From Paenibacillus sabuli (lineage in GTDB: Bacteria > Bacillota > Bacilli > Paenibacillales > Paenibacillaceae): 64,000 bases of DNA. Both the position numbers and the translations under genes were made by a program. Below are positions 18,601 through 25,966 of the stretch, one piece after another. Below the pieces are notes generated by a model, which saw nothing but the letters and a program-made list of their open reading frames with translations, was not told the DNA's origin and did not search any database. Position 1 is the stretch's first letter; the number at the start of each line of letters is the position of its first letter. The stretch spans positions 37,513-101,512 of the forward strand of contig NZ_JACXIZ010000008.1 of NCBI RefSeq assembly GCF_014705605.1, written 5' to 3'.

Positions 18601-20197
18601 CCGCATACAAGGCCATATCCGTTGCCGTAAACTCCATAAATTGAGCCTTCAGCTCACGGATCATCGGACTGTCTGCGAGTGTTAAGCTGTCTATTGTCAC
18701 TGACAGGACTTCATCCGCAATCGCCTTGACCTCCAGGCGACGGTCCGTCACCATAACGGGCAATTCAGCAGTCGCACCCTCGTACGACACAGTGATGATC
18801 TGATTTCCCGGTTGATCCGGATCGTAGCCCGACAACATCTCAATGGCAAGGGGAATGGTTACGCCAGGCTTCTGACTACCATACGATACGAACAAAGATA
18901 ATTCCTCGACATTTAGGGGGTGTCCCAAGGCTGCTTGTAATACCCCGTCAGCGGGCAGTCCCAGAACGTCCAATGACGAAACGACATAGCTGCCCCAATC
19001 CTCGCATGGCTCTACGAGAAAATCGTCAGCCATGCCGGTGACGCTGATGGCCATAACGCCCGCCTTGCCCGGACTTTTCGTCATGTCGTCAATGGTGTAC
19101 ACGACCTGGCCGTCTACAAGGAAACGCGCGCGGCTACCGTAAAAGTCCATCCGTAGCGTGACCTCTTCACCAAGCTGATACCGCCTGTCATTCGCACCGT
19201 TCAAGGCAACGAGTGTCGTATTATTCCGCAGCCGCACGACCTGCTCCGTGCCGCCTCCTGGCAAGGACATCACGGTTAAAAACAAATCATACCCATTTTG
19301 CGCTCCAGTAGCTGCGGAAGGATTATACGCCGTTATGCCTACCCGGCTCAATGTCGTGCCGCTATCGAGAGCCACTTTGGCGGAAACCGAGTAATTGCTC
19401 CAGGAATCGGAACCCGCAACAAAATTCGCGAAGCCGCTCGTTGTTGCAAAGGCGTACGTTCCATTTTCAACCTTGTGCGTGGTGTTGTCGGGCGCTGTTG
19501 TCCAGCCGCTCAAGGCGTCAGACGAAAAATCATCCGCGAAATAAGTCGGTGGCTCGCCCCAATCCTCGGATGGCTCTACGAGAAAATCGTCAGCCGTGCC
19601 GGTGACGTTGAAGGCCATCACGCCGGCCTTCCCCGGATTTTTCGTCATGTCGTCAATGGTGTACACAACCTGGCCGTCTACAAGGAAACGCACGCGGTTG
19701 CCGAAAAAGTCCATTCGCAGCGCGACCTCTTCGCCGAGCTGATAGCGCCTGTCGTTCGCGCCGTTCAAGGTCACGAGCGTCGTATTATTCCGCAGCCGCA
19801 CGACCTGCTCCGTGCCGCCTCCGGACGCGGGCATCACGGCCAAAAACAGATCGTAACCATCCAGCGTTCCCGTAGCTGCGGAGGGATTATACGCCGTTAT
19901 GCCTAGCCGGCTCGATGTCGTGCCGCTATCGAGAGCTACTTTGGCGGAAACGGAGTAATTGCTCCAGGAATCGGAGCCTGCGACAAAATTCACGAAGCTG
20001 TTCGTTGTGGCAAAGGTGTACCGCTCGTTCTCAACCCTGTGTGTGGTGGTAGTGGGTGCCGTTGTCCAACCGCTTAAGGTGATTGAGGAAAAATCATCTG
20101 AAAAATAAGGCGATGCTTCCGGAAGCTCTTCCGCATGGACAGAGTAAGCGATTCCAAAAAATAAGGATAATACGAACATCCATTTGTGTATTCTCAT
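15602..20197 (-). CDS. Secreted multidomain sialidase-like protein
   Basis: A 1531-residue exported protein with a signal peptide (KWMFVLSLFFGIAYSVHA). Two nearly identical 188-residue domains (about 26-401) look like concanavalin-type carbohydrate-binding modules. An Ig-like domain and further LamG-like domains follow, then a sialidase-type propeller (about 990-1320) with Asp-box motifs STDEGETW, SDDEGNTW and SVDYGVTW. Two C-terminal 85-residue repeats containing MNMWWGNNGTT and MHMWWGTNGTQ resemble modules of Paenibacillus chitinases. The start ATG 20197 has AAAGGAG upstream; the frame could open at GTG 20209. No SLH or LPXTG anchor is seen, so it is probably released or held by glycan binding. 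Exo-sialidase is the usual label, but the catalytic Arg triad was not traced, so another exo-glycosidase is possible. Confidence 0.8.
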   Translation of the reverse strand: MRIHKWMFVLSLFFGIAYSVHAEELPEASPYFSDDFSSITLSGWTTAPTTTTHRVENERYTFATTNSFVNFVAGSDSWSNYSVSAKVALDSGTTSSRLGITAYNPSAATGTLDGYDLFLAVMPASGGGTEQVVRLRNNTTLVTLNGANDRRYQLGEEVALRMDFFGNRVRFLVDGQVVYTIDDMTKNPGKAGVMAFNVTGTADDFLVEPSEDWGEPPTYFADDFSSDALSGWTTAPDNTTHKVENGTYAFATTSGFANFVAGSDSWSNYSVSAKVALDSGTTLSRVGITAYNPSAATGAQNGYDLFLTVMSLPGGGTEQVVRLRNNTTLVALNGANDRRYQLGEEVTLRMDFYGSRARFLVDGQVVYTIDDMTKSPGKAGVMAISVTGMADDFLVEPCEDWGSYVVSSLDVLGLPADGVLQAALGHPLNVEELSLFVSYGSQKPGVTIPLAIEMLSGYDPDQPGNQIITVSYEGATAELPVMVTDRRLEVKAIADEVLSVTIDSLTLADSPMIRELKAQFMEFTATDMALYAAAGHDSAALRNKMFLMLKKMEELQYPHLSEYDVLLYDDFIDSGKYTYRYDMDEFYSPWVLKDGAIYSDNKRADGTNKNNTAGISTAMSEIASIQGDIKLNENAYAGFFVGLYAETTYLVRFTTRQQSSHNAYEVIINKYTEKNSTNKSYIVAKSLPVTEIAALGLSESDIKDHWHNLRVNVDRQTHSLIVYFNDVQILTYTEEEFDTISDYGYTALRTTGDGYFDNILLRGVQEEPEQTNETAYHDTFEEETVGESPSHWIEPPASDHWIVMDENDSKVYGNTTASGYSHTWLHGFEMNPTIRAKILAKDFGANANFGLLARYVMGGAYLKAGYDVAASKWYVEYSRGPDYETKRFDSAAYTLNTNAYYNVELTLLDHDAELSIDGNTVLSLQNEIDGDGDWYGRSGLYADNAVMLVDDIHLTFPNGGAVTDGVIEYTVDENRYATHGDIEQSGDRLILAAGNTQQYVSTDEGETWQISTEYSGLNHSGSYRVLMQLKSGTYIQIGDDFIAKASPDMKTWENRGQVVDDADLWTSAGRLIPIVHVNGINEIELPDGTMRILVPVGFRNFKSPTTNVLGSGHTVVYYSDDEGNTWTASQTSTKDLVADIYNLATDKYMQMEGKIVSCSDGSLRLYFSKLNSEGYIGYSESVDYGVTWGEFSTVPYLPTGVNSFNVFEDPQNPGTWYMVWVNNTPESRGASVPRTRLTLAKSTNGKDWDIVRDVDRNISTGGHVHNGPQDGDGDGHQIYQILDPSIFINAEYLYVLYGHSVQYDKSSHNAQRLRVVRFEKSVLETTPVVNNAESAPGKPVLSDQNGYDTGLRDGSYAITMNMWWGNNGTTFRLFENGELLETRQLTDETPAAQSATVQLEGRANGSYTYTCELSNAFGTSTCEPLTVAVTDAVPGKPVLSHNNWSGEAEYRVTMHMWWGTNGTQYRLYENGQLIDTQTLSGQTPDAQTAFTDRSGRSPGVYVYSCELTNAAGTTVCDPVTVTVSAGAAAAA
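18992..20119. repeat. 564-bp in-frame duplication inside the sialidase-like gene
   Basis: The stretch beginning GCCCCAATCCTCG at 18992 recurs at 19556, a period of 564 bp or 188 codons. The copies are highly similar at the DNA level, so the duplication of the N-terminal module is recent or is kept alike by recombination. Confidence 0.85.
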
Positions 20198-20227
20198 TTT
20201 CCAGAACACTCCTTTCTGATCTGGTGT

Positions 20228-20265
20228 GGCAAAAACAGATAGACTTCACACTATCTGCTTTTGCC
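20228..20265 (-). promoter_or_regulatory. Intercistronic hairpin between binding-protein and sialidase genes
   Basis: GGCAAAAGCAGATAG pairs with CTATCTGTTTTTGCC (one G-T pair) around an 8-base loop. Without a following U tract it is more likely a partial terminator or message stabiliser that keeps the binding protein more abundant than the downstream enzyme. Confidence 0.6.
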
Positions 20266-20281
20266 ATCTGGTCATTCAAGT

Positions 20282-21970
20282 TTAATTTGACATATAGTTA
20301 TCGTAGGTTTTTTGCATAATGGCAGTTAATTCGTCTACCCTCATGGATTGCAAGGAGCTCAAATAACCGTCCCATTCTTGATCGATATCGGATTGCCCCG
20401 TGACCCAGGAGGCTCTGAACTTGCTCACCGTATTGAAAATATCCGTTCGCATTTCATTGAGCTTGGTCGCATCTTCCGGATCCAAATAAGGGCGCGGCCA
20501 TACTTCACTATTGATGACGCCAGCTTCATCATATAATGCGTAGGTTTGTCCTTTGAGTTGATCAGTCGCGCTCATCTCTATCTTTCCACTCATATAATCC
20601 GACTCCAGCACGGCCCCTGGAAGGTTGTTGGAAAAGTAGTTTCTGAAGGGACTTGGAATATTCGCCAGTTCCGTAGCAGGTATGGTGTTAACCTTATATA
20701 CGCCGTTGTCCAAAGTAAGCCTCGGGTCTTCATTTGCGACTCCGTTATAAGCTTCCAGCAAATTTTCCATCAGGTAAAACTGATCAATGAAAGCCATCAG
20801 GATCTCCGGGTTTTTGCTATTGCTTGTCAGCTCAAACTGGCCTTTGCTTCCGGTTAAATAAGCCGGATTCAAATAGAATTTCGGTTGGTATCCCTCCACA
20901 ACCGGGGGCAAAATGGCAATGTACTGATCGGCGAAATTCCCCGCGGCATTCTTCGCCGTGATGATCCCGTATTTGGCTGCGCCGGCATCGTTTTGAATCG
21001 CGCTAAACGTCTGAGGCGAGCCTGTAAAATACTCATTCCACAACCATTTATTTTCGTACCATTTTTGCATCGTTTTGATATAAGCCTTGTACTCCTCCGT
21101 CGTAGGAGCGAAAATAACGTTTCCATCTTTCACGAATACAAAATTTTCAAATGTACTGTCTTTTGTAGGTATGCCCCACAAGGAGAGCCAGGCTTCCAGG
21201 TGTTCGAACCCGGCTCCTGTGCGGGCCAGGAGCGGAATTTCATCCGCCGGATCGCCGTTTCCATTTGCGTCCTCCGTGGCAAAGGCTGCCATCACATTTT
21301 CGAGCTCTTCTAGTGTCGTCGGTACAGATAATTCAAGATTATCCAACCACACTTTATTGATCCAGATAGGACTTTCCAAATAATTTCCAGGAATCTGATT
21401 TATATAGGGCAGAGAGTAAATATTGCCATCCGGCGATGTAATTCCTTTTAAAATGTCAGGATTTTCTCCGATAACTCTGCTGTTGAATACAGGCATAATC
21501 TTCGGATCATTCAGGTACTGGTTCATCGCTACCAAATACCCTTCTTTCGCGTACAGGGCTAAAAAGGTTTCATTCATGGCAGATGCGCCCATAATCGCAT
21601 CCGGAGCGTCTTCCGTACCTAATAGTACATTCAACTTTTCAATGGCGCCCGCCGCATCCGCGCCTAAGCTGATATAGTTGATATTTACGTTCGTTTTTTC
21701 TGACAGCTTCTTAAAGAACCCGGTCTCCTCCGGGTTTTGGCCATCCGTGCCGTTCACACCTGCAATTGTAAATGTGACGGCTTCCGGAAGCGGAAAGGTA
21801 ATGCCCTCCGTCTCTGTTGTCGCGTCTGCGGGTGCGCTTGGTGCTGGCGTTGAGCTGTCGCCTTCTGTTGAACCGTTGCCGTTCGAATTTTCGGAGCAGG
21901 CTGCCATTGACAGCGCAATTGCCAGAGACAGGACCAGCGTTAAAAATCCTTTCATTTGTTTACTGCCCAT
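20282..21970 (-). CDS. Extracellular sugar-binding lipoprotein (LplA/YtcQ-type)
   Basis: A 562-residue ABC-importer binding protein. The signal peptide ends in a lipobox (ALSMAAC|SEN), followed by a Ser/Thr/Pro-rich linker, so it is anchored outside the membrane. The body shows the type seen with LplB/YtcP permeases: FKKLSEKTNVNINY, DAPDAIMGASAMNE and DANGNGDPADEIPLL. ATG 21970 has AGGAGGG at 9 bases. It is the third gene of lplB-ytcP-SBP and precedes the sialidase-like enzyme, so it probably captures oligosaccharides released by that enzyme. The ATPase is not encoded here; such systems commonly share an MsmX-type ATPase encoded elsewhere. Confidence 0.92.
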   Translation of the reverse strand: MGSKQMKGFLTLVLSLAIALSMAACSENSNGNGSTEGDSSTPAPSAPADATTETEGITFPLPEAVTFTIAGVNGTDGQNPEETGFFKKLSEKTNVNINYISLGADAAGAIEKLNVLLGTEDAPDAIMGASAMNETFLALYAKEGYLVAMNQYLNDPKIMPVFNSRVIGENPDILKGITSPDGNIYSLPYINQIPGNYLESPIWINKVWLDNLELSVPTTLEELENVMAAFATEDANGNGDPADEIPLLARTGAGFEHLEAWLSLWGIPTKDSTFENFVFVKDGNVIFAPTTEEYKAYIKTMQKWYENKWLWNEYFTGSPQTFSAIQNDAGAAKYGIITAKNAAGNFADQYIAILPPVVEGYQPKFYLNPAYLTGSKGQFELTSNSKNPEILMAFIDQFYLMENLLEAYNGVANEDPRLTLDNGVYKVNTIPATELANIPSPFRNYFSNNLPGAVLESDYMSGKIEMSATDQLKGQTYALYDEAGVINSEVWPRPYLDPEDATKLNEMRTDIFNTVSKFRASWVTGQSDIDQEWDGYLSSLQSMRVDELTAIMQKTYDNYMSN

Positions 21971-22039
21971 TGAATAAACCCTCCTAAAAGCATTTTTTCC
22001 CGTGCTCCGTCTAAGCAACACGATCAAACCGAATCACCT

Positions 22040-22954
22040 TCAGCCTTTTACTGCGCCTAACATAACGCCTTGTATCAGATATCTCTGCAGAAACGGATAC
22101 AAAATGATCATTGGAAGTGCACCTACAAACACTACGGCGTATTTCATCAGTGAGTTCTCCATGAGCAATTGATAAGCTTCCTCACTTGGCATGACCTCAA
22201 GCAGTGTTGTATCCAAAGTAGCGGCCATTTGCGCGATGACGATCGTTAATGGCTGTAAGTCAGGGGTTCTAATGTAGATTAATGGTGTGAAGTAATCATT
22301 CCAATGGCCCAGAGCATAATAGAGTAAGATAACCGCAATCATCGCTTTGGACAAGGGCAGAGCAAACCGGAAAAAAAACTGGAATTTGCTGGCCCCGTCT
22401 ACAATGGCCGCTTCATAAATGCTTTCCGGTATGCCGCCCTCAAAAAAGCTTTTCGCGATGAGCAGATTGAATGCGGACACGGCGCCGGGGATGACCAGCG
22501 CCCACATCGTGTCCACCATGTTCAGCGATCTGACCAGCATGAAGCTCGGAATTAGCCCTCCGCTGAAGACCATCGTAAAAATGAAGAACACACTGAAAAC
22601 CGCGCGTCCCGGAAGCGCTTTTCTGGACAAGGCAAAGGCAGCCGGCAAGGTCACCGCAAGATTAATAAATGTACCCACTGAGGTATAAATAATACTGTTC
22701 AGGTACCCCGTCCATACTTTAGGCGTATGCAGAAGCTTTTCATAGGCTTCCGTGTTCAGCCCGCTAGGCAATAGAAATACACGCCCCCGAAAAATATCCG
22801 AAGGATTGCTTACGGAAGCGATCAGAACAAACCAAAGCGGATATAGCGCCATTACCCCTAAAATCAGTAAAATTATTTTTACTGTAAGATCAAAAATACG
22901 ATCATCTAAACCTGAGTATAGCTTGTGATTTCTTTTCAAAGATGTAGCTTTCAT
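22040..22954 (-). CDS. Carbohydrate ABC transporter permease (YtcP/LplC-type)
   Basis: A 304-residue inner-membrane permease with six predicted membrane segments. The EAA loop, which contacts the ATPase, reads IYEAAIVDGASKFQFFFR. Its C-terminus (LQRYLIQGVMLGAVKG) is the ending typical of YtcP/LplC proteins. It pairs with the LplB-type permease 14 bases upstream and with the lipoprotein downstream. The ATG overlaps no other gene and has GGGAGGTGATC, a near-perfect ribosome site. Substrate is inferred from context as an oligosaccharide. Confidence 0.93.
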   Translation of the reverse strand: MKATSLKRNHKLYSGLDDRIFDLTVKIILLILGVMALYPLWFVLIASVSNPSDIFRGRVFLLPSGLNTEAYEKLLHTPKVWTGYLNSIIYTSVGTFINLAVTLPAAFALSRKALPGRAVFSVFFIFTMVFSGGLIPSFMLVRSLNMVDTMWALVIPGAVSAFNLLIAKSFFEGGIPESIYEAAIVDGASKFQFFFRFALPLSKAMIAVILLYYALGHWNDYFTPLIYIRTPDLQPLTIVIAQMAATLDTTLLEVMPSEEAYQLLMENSLMKYAVVFVGALPMIILYPFLQRYLIQGVMLGAVKG

Positions 22955-22968
22955 GCGATCACCTCCCG

Positions 22969-23901
22969 TTAAAAAATGGACGTTTCGTTAATCCGCCTGG
23001 ACAACCAATTGATAAAGAGCAGCATAGCCAGATTAATGCAATTGTTGAACAAACCGACAGCCGCAGCAAAGCCATACTGCGCACCTTGAATTCCTGCCTT
23101 ATAGACATAAGTGGCGATGACTTCAGAAGCTGAAATATTCAAATCGGTCTGCATGAGGAGCACTTTATCCACAGAGACGTTTAAAATATGACCCATATTC
23201 AGGATCAACATCGTAACGATGACAGGCAAAATCCACGGGAGTTGAATCTTCATCATAATTTTGAATTTATTCGCGCCGTCTATACGCGCCGACTCGACAA
23301 TGGAACCGTCGATGGAATTCAGGGCCGCCAAATACACAATCGCCGAAAATCCTACGTGCTGCCATAGATTCGTGATGATGTAAAGCGGCAGCACCATATC
23401 GTTTCTTCCAAAAAAGCTGATTGTCTCCTGACCGGTTAACCTCAGAAAAATATTGATGAGCCCTGTTTCTCCGTTGACAAACAGGTTAAGTATACCGATG
23501 ACCACAACACCTGAAAGCAAGTGAGGTAAATAAGTAAAGGTCTGCGTAAATTTAGCCAATCGCTTGTTCACAGCGTTAAAAATCATAAGCGCCAGCATGA
23601 TCGTAAACGGAAAAGCGATCAAATAGCTTCCTACACTTAACAGAACCGTGTTTTTCATGATGGTGCCAAACCAACCGGCGTTAAAAAAGCGGACAAAATG
23701 ATCAAAGCCGATCCAATCGCCATTCAGATAATTAGCGCCGAGACGTGTGGTTTTAAATGCAATTTGCAAACCATACAAGGGCAAATACGAGAACACAAAC
23801 GTCACTGCAATGGCAGGAAGCAACATTACATAAAACTCCCAATTTGACAAAAAACCTTTTTTGATTTTTCTGGAGATCGGCAACCTTGCGGTTTCTGACA
23901 T
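22969..23901 (-). CDS. Carbohydrate ABC transporter permease (LplB-type)
   Basis: The partner permease, 310 residues, first gene of the importer operon. It opens with a basic stretch and NWEFYVMLLPAIAVTFVFSY, then PLYGLQIAFK, both LplB signatures; the EAA-like loop is SIVESARIDGANKFKIM. ATG 23901 is preferred over an upstream TTG because AAGGAA lies 10 bases before it. A cre-like site sits about 63 bases upstream, implying CcpA-mediated catabolite repression of the whole lplB-to-FAH operon. Confidence 0.92.
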   Translation of the reverse strand: MSETARLPISRKIKKGFLSNWEFYVMLLPAIAVTFVFSYLPLYGLQIAFKTTRLGANYLNGDWIGFDHFVRFFNAGWFGTIMKNTVLLSVGSYLIAFPFTIMLALMIFNAVNKRLAKFTQTFTYLPHLLSGVVVIGILNLFVNGETGLINIFLRLTGQETISFFGRNDMVLPLYIITNLWQHVGFSAIVYLAALNSIDGSIVESARIDGANKFKIMMKIQLPWILPVIVTMLILNMGHILNVSVDKVLLMQTDLNISASEVIATYVYKAGIQGAQYGFAAAVGLFNNCINLAMLLFINWLSRRINETSIF

Positions 23902-23963
23902 GAACAATCAGTTCCTTTCTTATTGTGCATGATGAATGAATACAGGTCGATCTTACGCCGTCG

Positions 23964-23977
23964 GGAAAACGTTTACA
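23964..23977. promoter_or_regulatory. cre-like site (CcpA binding)
   Basis: On the minus strand TGTAAACGTTTTCC matches the catabolite-response consensus TGWNANCGNTNWCA except for the last base. It lies upstream of lplB. Confidence 0.6.
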
Positions 23978-24117
23978 ATCTTCAAAAAGGAAATACCGGC
24001 CGCGACAGACTTCATTTTCTGCACATGCAAAAACGAAACAGCTCAAATGGATAGATGCGCTAAACAGCCTATTGCATATGCGGCATCGAATCATGAAAAA
24101 AAATCACGAAACGTCAA

Positions 24118-24162
24118 AGGAGCTGCGCAAGTTATAGTCGAATAACGATTGCATCAGCTCCT
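24118..24162 (-). terminator. Stem-loop after the FAD oxidoreductase gene
   Basis: AGGAGCTG at one end pairs with CAGCTCCT at the other, with an inner GCAA/TTGC pair and a long loop. A T8 run follows on the minus strand about 16 bases further on. It is a weak terminator separating this gene from lplB. Confidence 0.45.
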
Positions 24163-24177
24163 CTGGCTTGTTCAATG

Positions 24178-25782
24178 CTAAAGCCGCTTGGCTTCTCCGA
24201 AATACCAATTTTTTCTTTTCCCTGCATAACTGGCATACGAATAGGAATTGCTCAGACGCGGCCAATCTCTTTCGACGCCCAGCTTGTCGAGACGGTATTG
24301 AAAATCTTCCAGCATGGTCCTGGTGTTGCGTACGGCGCGGGGAGACTCGCCCGTTTCAAGGCAATACGCCGCCAAGGCGCCTGCAGCTTCTCCAATGTTC
24401 CATTCGGTGGAATGAACCCGGAAGGAACCGTTCGTAACGTGAGTCGTACCGATGTTCTTGCAGGCAGGGATCAGGTTTTGAAGACGTACGGGAATCAGTG
24501 CGCCCAAGGCAAGCTGCTGCACCCAATGCTGGCCATGCACAGCGGTTGTGATGTTCGGCCCTCCGTCTCTTCCCTTCTCATGAATATCAATCCGGTAACC
24601 GGATACGCCTACGCTGTCCATGTATTCAACCGGTCCGTCAGGATGCATGTCCATGCGGAAATCCTGTTCGCGTATCGTAAACTCGGCTTTTATCCTCCGG
24701 CTTTCACGGATATAAGGATGAGCGGCCAAACCATCGCTGGTATCGAAGACGTCGGATCTTGGCCTAAGCCCTTTGAACCCGAGTTCGGACTGCAGATAAT
24801 AGACCAGGGAGCGGGAAAGCGCTTTGGCCTCCTCAAGCGCGATTTGTTTTTCGGTCTGCGACACCCCGGCCAGTACGCCGCCGCGGTATTCATTCCCGTT
24901 CATCAGAACGGTAAGATCGCTACCAAAAAAGGTCTGGTCAAAATTATCGCGGCAAAAATGCCTGCGAAAGTTCCATATGCTTTGCCGGTACGCGTCCTCG
25001 TCATGCTCCGCAAAAAGCCCGGCCATCGCACCGCTGCGTTCCGTTGTTGCCGTAATATGGGAAAATTGGGGACGGAATTTCTCATAAGACACAGGCTTGG
25101 GAATCGTGAAGTCCTCATCCGGGTGATGTGAAAGCGCGATCAGATGCGTAAACGGCTGTTGCTTGAGAGGCTCGGCCTCTCCTTCCAAAGCCAAAGGTTC
25201 GCCTGTCTGGCTGATGCTTTCGGCACCCGTGACATGCTCCGCCCCGCACATGGGCAGAAGATCGCCCAATTCCGTTGCGTCCAGGATATAGTTGGCGGTT
25301 ATCGTAACCTGCTCTCCATGGACGGATTGAAATTCCACCGCCTGGATCCTATCGCCGGTTAACACGGCTTGGACGGGGGCCAGTCTCTTGAAGATGGACA
25401 AAAGACCTGCCGACCGGTACGGGGCAAGCATCTCCTCCAACACGGCCTCGCCTACCCGCGGTTCAAAGCCAAGAGCGCTTACCCAACACGCTCCCGGATT
25501 CAAGGTTAAATCCTGCCGGGCCTTTTCATTCATGGGATAATTTCTGCGGTAATAATCCCTGACCTTGCTTCGGAATGTCAGGTAGCTGCGGGTGTGGCCG
25601 AATTTTTCGATCCATGGATGCTCGTCCAGCGGTACGCCCTGCCCTGTTGCCTGCCCGCCAATCCAGCCCGTCTCTTCTGTCAGGATCACGCGTTTTCCCA
25701 TCTTGACGGCGGACAGTGCTGCGGATACTCCCCCAAAGCTCGCGCCTACAACCAGTATGTCTGTTTGATATTCGATGATGAT
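24178..25782 (-). CDS. FAD-dependent oxidoreductase (PF12831-type), apparent ATC start
   Basis: About 534 residues. The open frame from ATG 25701 would start at MGKRVILTEETGWIGGQATG and lose the FAD-binding beta-alpha-beta. Reading upstream in the same frame restores TDILVVGASFGGVSAAL, a proper dinucleotide fold (GASFGG). In that frame a TAG stop is followed by AGC and three ATC codons (25774-25782), with AGGAGG 6 bases before the first. No ATG, GTG or TTG exists upstream of the fold, so initiation at ATC, or a sequencing error, must be assumed. Other family blocks are LDATELGDLLPMCGAEHV and IPVRLQNLIPACKNIGTTHV. Substrate unknown; the setting beside sugar importers suggests oxidation of a glycoside or sugar acid. 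Confidence 0.8.
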   Translation of the reverse strand: MIIEYQTDILVVGASFGGVSAALSAVKMGKRVILTEETGWIGGQATGQGVPLDEHPWIEKFGHTRSYLTFRSKVRDYYRRNYPMNEKARQDLTLNPGACWVSALGFEPRVGEAVLEEMLAPYRSAGLLSIFKRLAPVQAVLTGDRIQAVEFQSVHGEQVTITANYILDATELGDLLPMCGAEHVTGAESISQTGEPLALEGEAEPLKQQPFTHLIALSHHPDEDFTIPKPVSYEKFRPQFSHITATTERSGAMAGLFAEHDEDAYRQSIWNFRRHFCRDNFDQTFFGSDLTVLMNGNEYRGGVLAGVSQTEKQIALEEAKALSRSLVYYLQSELGFKGLRPRSDVFDTSDGLAAHPYIRESRRIKAEFTIREQDFRMDMHPDGPVEYMDSVGVSGYRIDIHEKGRDGGPNITTAVHGQHWVQQLALGALIPVRLQNLIPACKNIGTTHVTNGSFRVHSTEWNIGEAAGALAAYCLETGESPRAVRNTRTMLEDFQYRLDKLGVERDWPRLSNSYSYASYAGKRKNWYFGEAKRL

Positions 25783-25966
25783 GCTCTACCTCCTGTCGTC
25801 ATGCTGTCGTCATTGTAAGACGAGTAGAAAGGCAGAAACAATGGGCGATTCAGAAACTGGCGGTTCCTCATAACCTCCATTTCGCATAGGCAGAAAATTC
25901 AACCGGCCTCGCTTCTATTTCTATATGGCCGATTGCAGCGATCGCTTTGACAAGTAGCTTGGGGTG

